Shown here piece by piece: positions 32,866 through 41,156 of a stretch of DNA of 64,000 nucleotides. The position numbers were made by a program, and so were the translations under genes. The notes below the pieces were generated by a model, which had not been told where the DNA came from, did not search any database, and was given only the letters and a program-made list of their open reading frames with translations. The stretch comes from Bog-159 sp049511415 (GTDB taxonomy: Bacteria; Acidobacteriota; Terriglobia; Bryobacterales; Bryobacteraceae), in the NCBI GenBank assembly GCA_049511415.1, contig JBEKYC010000016.1, positions 1-64,000 on the forward strand, in the 5' to 3' direction. Within the stretch, counting starts at the first letter, position 1. Each line of letters opens with the position of its first letter.

Positions 32866-34938
32866 ATGACTTACTTTCGTTTGGCCCTGTGCGCAGCTTT
32901 GGCCCTGGCCCCCCTGGTGGCGCAGGAGAAGCCGTCGGCAACGCGATTGACGACGGAACACTACTTCGACCTGGAGCGCGTGAGCAACGCGCAAATCTCG
33001 CCGGATGGCGCGCGCATCATCTATACGCGCCAGGAGGTGAACAAGCTGGAAGATAAATGGGAATCCGCGCTGTGGATCATGAACGCGGATGGATCGCAAC
33101 ATCGCTTCCTGACCAAAGGCTCCAACCCGCGCTGGTCCAACGACGGCAAACGCATTCTGTATCTGGCCGAGGGCGAGCCGCGCGGCACGCAGATCTTCGT
33201 GCGCTGGATCGACGTGGATGGGCCCGCCACGCAGGTGACGCATGCCACGGACAAGGTGGCGGATGCGCGCTGGTCGCCGGACGGCAAGTCCATCGCGTTC
33301 GCCATGTTCGTACCGGAAAAGAATAAGTGGAGCATCAGCATGCCGGGCGAGCCCAAGGGCGCCAAGTGGACGGCCGCGCCGCGCATCGTGGAGTCGCTGC
33401 ATTATCGCCAGGACCAGGTCGGGTTTCTGGATGACGGCTACACGCATCTGTTCGTGGTCCAGGCGGATGGCGGCACGCCGCGGGAATTGACCATCGGCAA
33501 ATGGAGCGCGGGCTCCGGCGAAACGCGCGGGGCGGTGTCCCTCGATTGGACGCCTGACAGCAAGTCGATTGTGTTTGACGCGGACCGCAGCCCGGATGCC
33601 GATTTGAAATACAAAAACTCGCAATTGCTGGTGGTGGATGTAGACGGCGGCGCGATCCGGGAACTGGTTGCCAAAGAGGGCAACTGGAGCCATCCGGTTG
33701 TCTCTCCGGACGGGCGCGCGGTAGCGTTCACCGGCTATCCGATGTCGAACCACACGCATTCCGTCTCCGATTTGTATGTGGTGCCATTGAGCGGCGGCGA
33801 GGCGCGCAAGATCACCGGCGACTACGATCGCGATCCATTGAACATGCGCTGGGCGCCGGACGGTTCGGGCTTGTATTTCGACGCGGACGATCATGGGTCG
33901 CGCAACGTGGAATTCGCGGCGATGGCGGGCGGCGTGCGCGCGGTGACGGCCGGCATGCACGTGCTGACGATGGACTCGGTTTCGAGCGATTTGGTAGCAG
34001 CGGGCACCAGCAGCGATCCGGACAATCCGCCGGACGTGGTGCGGTTCAGTCTGCGGCGGCCGCAGGAGATGGCGAAGCTCACCAATGTGAACGCCGGTCT
34101 GCTGGCGGGAAAGCATCTGGCCAAGACCGAGGAAATCAATTATGTTTCGAGCGGCAATGCCAAGGTACAGGCGTGGGTGGTGAAGCCGCCGGATTTCGAT
34201 CCGGCGAAGAAGTATCCGCTGATTCTGGAGATTCACGGCGGACCGTTCGCCATGTACAACGTGGCGTTCAATTACATGTTCCAGAACTTCGCGGCCAACG
34301 ATTATGTGGTGCTGTACGTGAATCCGCGCGGCAGCACGGGTTACGGCACGGATTTTTCGAATGCCATCGACCATAACTATCCGGGGCCGGATTACGACGA
34401 TCTGATGGCGGGGGTGGATCAAACCGTTGCCAAAGGCTTTGTGGACACGTCGCATATGTACGTGTCGGGGTGTAGCGGAGGCGGCGTCCTTTCAAGTTGG
34501 GTAATCGGCCACACGAACCGGTTCGCGGCGGCCGCGGTGCGCTGTCCGGTGATCGACTGGATGAGCATGACCGGGAATACGGATATTCCGCTGTTCACGC
34601 TGAGTTTCTTCAAAAAGCCGTTCTGGGAGGACCCGTCGGACTGGCTGGCGCATTCTTCTATCATGACGGTCGGCAATGTGACCACACCCACGCTGCTAAT
34701 GACCGGGGTTCTGGACCGGCGCACGCCGATGGCGCAGACGGAGGAATATTATGCGGCGCTGAAGGTGCGCGGCGTGCCGGCTACGCTGCTGCAGTTTGAA
34801 GGCGAGTATCACGGGACAGGATCGAAACCGTCGAACTTCGTGCGCACGCAGTTGTACATGATGAGCTGGTTCAAGAAATACAGCAGGTCGCCGGAGGGCC
34901 AGGCGACGGTGGTGACTTCGGCGGCGGGAGAGGACTGA
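32866..34938 (+). CDS. secreted S9 family prolyl oligopeptidase-like peptidase
   Basis: Peptidase of 690 residues. The start at 32866 (MTYFRLALCAALALAPLVAQ) gives a clean signal peptide; an ATG 27 bases earlier only adds MQFRYILAR. The N-terminal PD40/TolB-like propeller has WSPDGKSIAF, WTPDSKSIVF and VSPDGRAVAF. The catalytic domain has Ser537 in SGCSGGGVLSSW, Asp617 in GVLDRRTPMAQ and His649 in FEGEYHGTGSKP. HGGPFAMYN is the oxyanion region. It is related to the peptidase at 581-2695 but clearly diverged. Probable role: extracytoplasmic peptide degradation. Confidence 0.94.
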   Translation: MTYFRLALCAALALAPLVAQEKPSATRLTTEHYFDLERVSNAQISPDGARIIYTRQEVNKLEDKWESALWIMNADGSQHRFLTKGSNPRWSNDGKRILYLAEGEPRGTQIFVRWIDVDGPATQVTHATDKVADARWSPDGKSIAFAMFVPEKNKWSISMPGEPKGAKWTAAPRIVESLHYRQDQVGFLDDGYTHLFVVQADGGTPRELTIGKWSAGSGETRGAVSLDWTPDSKSIVFDADRSPDADLKYKNSQLLVVDVDGGAIRELVAKEGNWSHPVVSPDGRAVAFTGYPMSNHTHSVSDLYVVPLSGGEARKITGDYDRDPLNMRWAPDGSGLYFDADDHGSRNVEFAAMAGGVRAVTAGMHVLTMDSVSSDLVAAGTSSDPDNPPDVVRFSLRRPQEMAKLTNVNAGLLAGKHLAKTEEINYVSSGNAKVQAWVVKPPDFDPAKKYPLILEIHGGPFAMYNVAFNYMFQNFAANDYVVLYVNPRGSTGYGTDFSNAIDHNYPGPDYDDLMAGVDQTVAKGFVDTSHMYVSGCSGGGVLSSWVIGHTNRFAAAAVRCPVIDWMSMTGNTDIPLFTLSFFKKPFWEDPSDWLAHSSIMTVGNVTTPTLLMTGVLDRRTPMAQTEEYYAALKVRGVPATLLQFEGEYHGTGSKPSNFVRTQLYMMSWFKKYSRSPEGQATVVTSAAGED

Positions 34939-34969
34939 TCGTTTGGCTCACGCGCACTACAATTAAGGT

Positions 34970-36613
34970 GTGATTCCGTTACTTAGCTTTTTTGTGGCCG
35001 TGACCATTCCCGATCTTGCACAACTGAAACAGATGGAGGCGCGGTTCGCGCCCGTCGAAATGCGCGTGGATACCTCCGGCCTGTCCTCCGGTGACCGCCA
35101 GGCGCTGGTCAAGCTGGTGGAAGCGGCACGCCTGGTGGATGACATCTTCCTGACGCAGTTGTGGAGCGGCAACCAGGCGATGTACGCGCGGCTGAAGAAG
35201 GATACGACTCCGCTGGGTAAAGCGCGGCTGGATTACTTCTGGCTCAACAAAGGCCCTTGGTCCGACCTTGACGACTACGCCGCGTTCGTGCCAGGCGCGC
35301 CGCGGCGCAAACTGCCGGGGGCGGATTTCTATCCGGACGACATGCAGCGCGAGGAATTCGAGGCCTGGGTGAAGACTTTGCCAGAGTCAAAGCGGCACGA
35401 GGCGCAAGGCTTCTTTACGGTGATCCGGCGGGATGCGGCACGGCATTTGACGATCGTGCCGTACAGCCAGGAATACCGGGGCGATCTGACGCGCGGCGCG
35501 CAACTGCTGCACGAAGCCGCGGCCCTGACCGACAACCAATCGCTGCGCCGATTCCTGAATCTGCGGGCGGATGCTTTTCTTTCGAATGATTACTATGCCA
35601 GCGACGTGGCGTGGATGGATCTGGATGCGCCGCTCGACATCACGATCGGGCCGTACGAGGTGTACAACGACGAGATCTTCGGCTACAAGGCCGCCTACGA
35701 AGCGTACGTCAATTTGCGGGACGACCGCGAGACTGACCGGCTGAAATCATTCGCGGATCATTTGCAGGAGATCGAAAACAATCTGCCGATCGAGCCGCGT
35801 TACCGCAATCCCAAACTGGGCGCGCTGGCGCCGATCCGGGTGGTGAACCAGATTGTCGCGTCGGGCGACGGCGCTCATGGGGTTCGCACGGCGGCATATA
35901 ATCTGCCGAACGACGAGCGGGTAGTGCAGGAAAAAGGCAGCAAGCGCGTGATGCTGAAGAACGTGCAGGAGGCCAAATTTCACGCGGTGCTGGAGCCGGT
36001 GGCGGCGCGGGTGCTGCCTGCGGGGGCGCGCCCGGACCTGAGCTTCGATTCCTTCTTCGAGCACATCCTGGCGCACGAACTGAGCCACGGTATTGGGCCA
36101 CATCAGATCCAGGTGGCGGGACGGGCGACCAGCGCGCGGCAGGAGTTGAAGGAACTGTATAGCGCGATTGAAGAGGCCAAGGCAGATATCACGGGCTTGT
36201 TCATGCTGCAGTATCTCTTCGACCACGGCATGGGCGGAGGCACGCCGGCCGAGCATCGGCTATATACTACGTTCCTGGCCTCGGCGTTCCGGTCGCTGCG
36301 TTTCGGATTGACCGACGCACACGGCAAAGGCATGGCGATGCAGTTCAATTACCTGTCGGACCATGGCGGGTTCGTGGCGCGGGCCGATGGCCGGTTCGAG
36401 GTGAATTACGAGCAGATCAAGCCGGCTGTGCGGGGTTTGACGCACGATCTGCTGACGCTGGAGGCGGAGGGCAATTACGCTGGCGCGAAGCAGATGCTCG
36501 ATACGCTGGGCGTGGTGCGCCCGGGCATGCGGAAGGCGCTGGACGGATTGAAGGATATTCCGACCGACATTAAATCGATCGATGTGACGGCGGATGCTTT
36601 GGCGCCGCGCTAG
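34970..36613 (+). CDS. M49-like (dipeptidyl-peptidase III type) metallopeptidase
   Basis: Protein of 547 residues starting at GTG 34970 with a hydrophobic start (IPLLSFFVAVTIPDLAQL) that could be a signal or anchor. The zinc site is HELSHGIGPH, with His369, Glu370 and His373. The third ligand region is EEAKAD at Glu401-Asp406. Classical M49 enzymes carry HELLGH (HExxxH), so the spacing here is HExxH, an unusual form. Other family traits are YEVYNDEIFGYKAAYEAYV and LPNDERVVQEKGSKRVMLKN. It may be a zinc exopeptidase or a related hydrolase. It stands alone between the S9 peptidase and a small membrane protein. Confidence 0.82.
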   Translation: MIPLLSFFVAVTIPDLAQLKQMEARFAPVEMRVDTSGLSSGDRQALVKLVEAARLVDDIFLTQLWSGNQAMYARLKKDTTPLGKARLDYFWLNKGPWSDLDDYAAFVPGAPRRKLPGADFYPDDMQREEFEAWVKTLPESKRHEAQGFFTVIRRDAARHLTIVPYSQEYRGDLTRGAQLLHEAAALTDNQSLRRFLNLRADAFLSNDYYASDVAWMDLDAPLDITIGPYEVYNDEIFGYKAAYEAYVNLRDDRETDRLKSFADHLQEIENNLPIEPRYRNPKLGALAPIRVVNQIVASGDGAHGVRTAAYNLPNDERVVQEKGSKRVMLKNVQEAKFHAVLEPVAARVLPAGARPDLSFDSFFEHILAHELSHGIGPHQIQVAGRATSARQELKELYSAIEEAKADITGLFMLQYLFDHGMGGGTPAEHRLYTTFLASAFRSLRFGLTDAHGKGMAMQFNYLSDHGGFVARADGRFEVNYEQIKPAVRGLTHDLLTLEAEGNYAGAKQMLDTLGVVRPGMRKALDGLKDIPTDIKSIDVTADALAPR

Positions 36614-36622
36614 GATACGGGT

Positions 36623-36811
36623 ATGTCGAAGCTGATCCGGAACCAGTTCATGGGTAGCTGGTTCTTATTCTGGCTCCTCTCGATCACAATCATCGGCATA
36701 CCACTGGCGGTTCTCTATCTGCTGGAGGGAACGATTCGGATCGAGACCGAGATGGAAGACCCGGAGACGTTTGTCGCGGGTTACCGGGCGGGCAAGTTCA
36801 GAGGGAAGTAG
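36623..36811 (+). CDS. small membrane protein of unknown function
   Basis: A 62-residue protein with one or two hydrophobic segments (FMGSWFLFWLLSITIIGIPL and AVLYLLEGTI) and a charged C-terminal end. It begins 9 bases after the preceding stop and so is probably co-transcribed. A similar arrangement of WxxxWLLSxxIxGIPLAVLY is found in small uncharacterised membrane proteins. No function can be given. Confidence 0.6.
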   Translation: MSKLIRNQFMGSWFLFWLLSITIIGIPLAVLYLLEGTIRIETEMEDPETFVAGYRAGKFRGK

Positions 36812-36919
36812 ACCGGTACGTGCAGGGTGGTTGGCGCGAGCATTCCTGCGCAGCGGCGAAACGCGTCGCGGATGCCAGCCGTCCGTAATATTTCGCTGCT
36901 AACGGCTATAAGCACTCAC

Positions 36920-38275
36920 ATGGTCCACCGCGCGTCTTCGATCGTTTCCGATTACGCAGCGTTCGTAAATCCCCAATGGCAACGGCTGCTCTCGGTGTTG
37001 GGGATGAACGTCTGCTACGACCGCTGCTTCGGCGCCGAGCTCGACACCTCGGACGGCCGCCGCATCGTTGATTTTCTTTCCGGATACTGTGTTCACAATG
37101 CAGGGCACAACCACCCGGAAATCATTGCGGCCGTCAAAGAGGAACTCGACCGCAGCGGACCGGCCATGCTACAAAGTCATGTGCCGGAATTGGCGGGCGA
37201 GCTGGCCGCGCAACTATGCCGGCGCGCGGGCGGCGGGTTGAGCAAGGTTTTCTTCTGCAGCTCCGGCAGCGAAGGCGTCGAGACCGCCATCAAGTTCGCG
37301 CGCGCCAAGACCGGCCGAACGGGGCTTTTGTATAACGATGGCGCGTTTCATGGACTGACCTGCGGCGCTCTCTCGATGATGGGCGATCCATTCTGGCGGG
37401 GCAATTTCGGGCCGATGCTGCCCGGAACGCAGGCGATTCCGTTCGCGGATATCGAGGCGCTGGAGCAGCAGCTTGCCGGCCGGCAATTCGCCGCGTTTTT
37501 CATGGAGCCGATCCAGTCCGAGGGCGGCATCCGTGTGCCGGACCGGGAATACATGCAGGCCGCGCAACGGCTTTGCCGCAAACATGGGACCCTGTTCGTG
37601 TTGGACGAGGTGCAGACCGGCATGTATCGCACGGGACCGTTTCTGGCGGCGCATCATTTCGATGTGGACCCGGACATAGTGATACTGGCCAAGGCGTTGA
37701 GCGGCGGACTCATCCCGGTGGGCGCGGTGCTTATGTCGGAAGCCGTTTACGAGTCGGTATTCGATTCACTGCGCAACGCCATTATTCATGCATCCACGTT
37801 CAGCGAAAACAGCATTTCCATGCGGGCGGGACTGGCGACGCTGCAGGTCCTGGAGCGTGAAGGACTCGGGGAACGGGCGGCGCGCACGGGTGATGCCCTG
37901 CGGCAACGGTTGCGGTCGGCGCTTTGCCACTATGAAATGGTGAAGGAAGTGCGGGGAATGGGGCTGCTTTCGGGCATTGTATTTCAGCCGCCGCGTTCGC
38001 TGAAACTGCGCGCGCCGTTCGAGGCATTTCGCAGGATCCATGCCGGAATGTTCGGCCAGGTGCTGGTGATGCGGATGTTCCGCGATCATGGATTTCTCAC
38101 GCAAATGTGCGGGAACAATTTCATGGTGTTGAAAGCCGCGCCGCCGCTGATCGTGAGCGACGCCCACATTGATGGATTTGTATCGGCCATGCATCACGTG
38201 GTGGACGAGGTACACTCGTCGGGAGCGTTCTGGTCGGAGGCATTGGGGTTGGCGCGGCGGGTCATTCAGGTTTGA
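36920..38275 (+). CDS. class III (ornithine/acetylornithine-type) aminotransferase
   Basis: PLP enzyme of 451 residues. Family landmarks: NAGHNHPEIIAAVKEEL, the phosphate loop SSGSEGVETAIKFARAKTGR, ADIEALEQQLAG, the cofactor-ring residues in LFVLDEVQTGMYRTG, and the Schiff-base Lys258 in ILAKALSGGLIPVGAVL. The acceptor region HASTFSENSISM is complete. ATG 36920 precedes the first family-like residues (MVHRASSIVSDYAAF); GTG 36827 and ATG 36872 are in frame but add atypical sequence. The closest relatives I can recall are general omega-amino or hopanoid-type transaminases, but substrate cannot be assigned. It is followed after 6 bases by the YceI gene. Confidence 0.9.
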   Translation: MVHRASSIVSDYAAFVNPQWQRLLSVLGMNVCYDRCFGAELDTSDGRRIVDFLSGYCVHNAGHNHPEIIAAVKEELDRSGPAMLQSHVPELAGELAAQLCRRAGGGLSKVFFCSSGSEGVETAIKFARAKTGRTGLLYNDGAFHGLTCGALSMMGDPFWRGNFGPMLPGTQAIPFADIEALEQQLAGRQFAAFFMEPIQSEGGIRVPDREYMQAAQRLCRKHGTLFVLDEVQTGMYRTGPFLAAHHFDVDPDIVILAKALSGGLIPVGAVLMSEAVYESVFDSLRNAIIHASTFSENSISMRAGLATLQVLEREGLGERAARTGDALRQRLRSALCHYEMVKEVRGMGLLSGIVFQPPRSLKLRAPFEAFRRIHAGMFGQVLVMRMFRDHGFLTQMCGNNFMVLKAAPPLIVSDAHIDGFVSAMHHVVDEVHSSGAFWSEALGLARRVIQV

Positions 38276-38281
38276 TTCTGC

Positions 38282-38839
38282 ATGAAATTCATCCTGATTC
38301 TCGGCACATTGACGGCGGCTTTGTTTGGACAGGAGACGGTGCTGGAACTCGATCCCGCCCAGACTCAGGTTCAGTTCACGCTGAGCGACGTCCTACACAC
38401 GGTCCACGGCGCCTTTAAGCTGAAGCGCGGAACGGTCCGCTATAATTTCGCTACCGGCAGGTCTTCGGGAGAGATTGTCATCGATGCGCAGAGCGGCAAC
38501 AGCGGCAGCGACGGGCGGGACAAGCGGATGCATAAGAACATACTGGAGAGCGACCGGTATCCCGATATTGTCTTTGTACCCGATCATGTGGAAGGCGTCT
38601 TGCCGAAAGCCAGCATCCACGGCACATTTCGAATCCACGGGAAAGGCCACGAGATGACGCTGGTGGTGGAAACGGCTCCCGCCGGGGAGCGAATGAGTGT
38701 TTCCACGCGCTTCGTGGTTCCGTATGTGGATTGGGGCATGAAGAACCCCAGCACACTGTTTCTGCGCGTGGGCGATAAAGTGAATATCGACGTGCATGCG
38801 ATAGGCCGGGTCGCTCAAACCCATGGAACCAGCCAATAG
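38282..38839 (+). CDS. YceI family periplasmic lipid-binding-like protein
   Basis: Secreted protein of 185 residues (signal about 1-16, ending AALFGQ). The YceI lipocalin-like barrel is recognised from ETVLELDPAQTQVQFTLSDV, GEIVIDAQSGNSGSDGRDKR, NILESDRYPDIVFVPDHVEG and TFRIHGKGHEMTLVV. Family members bind polyisoprenoid lipids or related hydrophobic molecules. It follows the aminotransferase gene closely and may belong to the same transcript. Confidence 0.93.
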   Translation: MKFILILGTLTAALFGQETVLELDPAQTQVQFTLSDVLHTVHGAFKLKRGTVRYNFATGRSSGEIVIDAQSGNSGSDGRDKRMHKNILESDRYPDIVFVPDHVEGVLPKASIHGTFRIHGKGHEMTLVVETAPAGERMSVSTRFVVPYVDWGMKNPSTLFLRVGDKVNIDVHAIGRVAQTHGTSQ

Positions 38840-38853
38840 CGCGTACGGACTGC

Positions 38854-39137
38854 CTATGCCGCATCGCCCGTGAGTTCGCGGCGCAGCGTGCGGTGTCCGC
38901 CTGCCGGCAGGAAGGCCCATCCGGGACCCAGCAGCAGGGGCGAGCCGAAGAACCATCACGCACCCAGGCGGGACCGGGCGAATCGTGCATCCAAACCGGC
39001 CACCAGCGGCATGCCAAACATGATCGACTGAATGAGCGCCATCGGGCCAGCAATAACCAACCGCGAAGCCAACGGACGCGGCCGGCTGACGCGAACACCA
39101 CGGCGCCCCAAAGCGCCGTTACAGCCACACTTTCCAT
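38854..39137 (-). pseudogene. isoprenylcysteine carboxyl methyltransferase-like remnant
   Basis: Three fragments of one membrane methyltransferase are found in order on the minus strand. VTALWGAVVFASAGRVRWLR with GWLLLA comes first; then in another frame IQSIMFGMPLVAGLDARFAR to a TGA; then PLLLGPGWAFLPAGGHRTLR with RELTGDAA. In intact relatives these are the first helices, the central VAGLD segment and the LRRELPGY tail. Internal deletions and stop codons show decay. The stretch 38840-39179 holds nothing else. Confidence 0.5.
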
Positions 39138-39179
39138 GATGCCCTTCAGAGCATCCCAATTTGGGGGAGACCTTGAGAA

Positions 39180-40388
39180 TCACTTCGCGGCTACTACCCG
39201 CATCCCCAGCGCCCTCAGATATCCCTCGTTCACGCGGCAGTTCTCCAGCTTGATCTTCTGGAGCAGGTCGGCCAATGCCTCGCGTGCATGGTCCGCAGGC
39301 GGGCGCTTTTTCATCTTGTCCTCCGCCGCGCCCATGCCGCCAGGTAGCGCCGCGTAGGCCACAATTTCCTCCCAATGCGCGGGACGCGAAAAGCTCACAG
39401 GCGACGAGGTCGCATCCATTTTTTTGTAAGGCCAAAATGCCCAGCCCACATCGGTGGACTCCAGCATGCCGCGGAACTTTTCAATCCAGCCGTCCTGGTT
39501 CTCTCCGGATTCGCCCATCCACAGCGGGACCTTGTAACGCTCGCGGAAATCCAGGTAGATCTGGATCACGTCTTTGGTCGGGGCGGTCCAGTACTTGTGG
39601 AACGTGTAGATGGCGTTGGGATCGATGGGCGGCCCAAACGGCTCGAAGTTGCTATCCCACTGCGCGCCGCCAAGGATCACGGCGTGGTTGGGGTCGACCT
39701 GCCGGATGGCCGCCGTGATCTTACGATAGACCGGCTCGAGGCGGGGATTCAAATACGCCAGCGGGGGAGGAATCGGCTCGTTCAACAGATCGTAACCCAG
39801 CACGGCGGGTTCGTCGGCATAGTGCTGCGCGATGCTCCGCCAGAAACCGGCCGCGAACTGTTGCTCCTCCTCGCTTTCGAACAACCAGGGATAGCCCCAA
39901 CTGTCGTCGATATTGGTGCCGGTCTGGCCGCCCGGTGCGCAGTGCATGTCCAGGATCACCCAGATGTGCATCTGGCGGCACCATGCAATCACCTGGTCGA
40001 GCAGCGGAAACGCAGAGCCATCTTCGATCAGCTTGTAGTGAAACGGAATGCGGATGGAGTTGAAGCCGGCATCGTGAATGAACCGGATATCGGTTTCGGT
40101 TATGTAGTTGGCGCGGTACTGTTTCCAGAAGCGCTCGGCTTCGGCGGGGCCGACCAGGTTGTTGAGCAGCGCGGAAATCTCGCGGTAGGACGCGGGCCCT
40201 TTGTCGAAGTGCCACATGTAGCCTTCGGGGACCAGCCAGTTGCCCAGGTTGATGCCGCGCAGGTGGAGCTTTTCACCGTTGGGCGCGAGGATGTGTGTCC
40301 CCTCGGCATGCACAAATTTGGTGGCAGCCGTGACCAAGCTGGTGGCCAGGAGCGGGAGAATCGCGACTTTAGTTATTGGGCGCATCAT
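39180..40388 (-). CDS. glycoside hydrolase family 5 (cellulase-type) enzyme
   Basis: Secreted endoglucanase-like enzyme of 402 residues with signal peptide (about 1-21: VAILPLLATSLVTAA). The GH5 barrel has LRGINLGNWLVPEGYMW, FNSIRIPFHYKLIEDG and VILDMHCAPGGQTGTNID. The acid/base Glu is in GYDLLNEP, IYTFHKYWTAPT contributes to the sugar site, and the nucleophile Glu is in VPLWMGESGE. The unusually long helix-rich C-terminus (AREALADLLQKIKLENCR) is not part of a known carbohydrate module. The substrate is likely a beta-glucan or cellulose-like polymer. It is a single gene, divergent from the coiled-coil gene. Confidence 0.93.
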   Translation of the reverse strand: MMRPITKVAILPLLATSLVTAATKFVHAEGTHILAPNGEKLHLRGINLGNWLVPEGYMWHFDKGPASYREISALLNNLVGPAEAERFWKQYRANYITETDIRFIHDAGFNSIRIPFHYKLIEDGSAFPLLDQVIAWCRQMHIWVILDMHCAPGGQTGTNIDDSWGYPWLFESEEEQQFAAGFWRSIAQHYADEPAVLGYDLLNEPIPPPLAYLNPRLEPVYRKITAAIRQVDPNHAVILGGAQWDSNFEPFGPPIDPNAIYTFHKYWTAPTKDVIQIYLDFRERYKVPLWMGESGENQDGWIEKFRGMLESTDVGWAFWPYKKMDATSSPVSFSRPAHWEEIVAYAALPGGMGAAEDKMKKRPPADHAREALADLLQKIKLENCRVNEGYLRALGMRVVAAK

Positions 40389-40482
40389 CCGCCATGATAC
40401 AAAATCGGAGATTTCTATGCGGATTTCCGGTGCCTGTTGACTTCAGTTACGCGCCCAATGATACTGTTCACTGAAATCGCTT

Positions 40483-40968
40483 ATGCGCAAACTGATCCAA
40501 GTGGAAGATGCCAAGTCGCTGCTGGAAGCAGCCATGGACTGGGGCGTTTGGAAATGGCTTACGGAGAAGAGGAAAGTCCGGCAAACGGCCGATATAGCTT
40601 GGGAAGCTCTCGACGAACTGGAAAAGGAAGTCAAAAGCGGCTGGAGCGACGATCTCCGAAAAGCCTACGCCGAGTTGACGACGGAAGCCGCCGTGGCCGA
40701 GGGTGGCACGCCGGCGAAGCGCAAGTATGAAAAGGCCAAGAAAGATGCCGCGTCCGTGGATCCCAAAATCAAGGTTATGGCAGGGAAACTGAAGGAAGCC
40801 GAGGACGAAGCTCATCGCGTCAGGATGGAAGCCGAGCGGATGTTCGAAGAGGCCGAGAAGCATCTGAGCAGCAGCATGGCGCGGGAGGCGTCGCAAGTCG
40901 CCATTGAAGCGTACAATCTGCGTGAAAAGGTCGTCCGCAAAGCAGAGACCGGAGCGCGCGCGAGGTAA
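40483..40968 (+). CDS. coiled-coil protein of unknown function
   Basis: Cytoplasmic protein of 161 residues, almost entirely charged helix. A short N-terminal part (MRKLIQVEDAKSLLEAAMDW) is followed by continuous heptad-like segments (KLKEAEDEAHRVRMEAERMF, EEAEKHLSSSMAREASQVAI) with a basic end. Similar small helical proteins are found with sigma factors or membrane stress genes, but I cannot name a family. The gap of 188 bases before the sigma factor shows no gene. Confidence 0.75.
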   Translation: MRKLIQVEDAKSLLEAAMDWGVWKWLTEKRKVRQTADIAWEALDELEKEVKSGWSDDLRKAYAELTTEAAVAEGGTPAKRKYEKAKKDAASVDPKIKVMAGKLKEAEDEAHRVRMEAERMFEEAEKHLSSSMAREASQVAIEAYNLREKVVRKAETGARAR

Positions 40969-41156
40969 GCAGGCTCAGCCGCTCATATTGGCCCCTAAAC
41001 TGCTGCTTGGCGGTGTGATTCTGGCAAGTATCAAAACCGGACGGCGCCGCGGTAAAGTCCTGTGAGTCGCAGGTGTGTCCCGGCAACTGATACAAACCAC
41101 TGAATGGATCGCAATTTCAGCCGCCCTGAAGCGCGGCGGAGAGGGGCACTAAAGGC

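Noticed and set aside
32719..34455. 578-codon frame opposite the S9 peptidase
   Set aside because: Same antisense effect; the peptidase triad lies on the plus strand.
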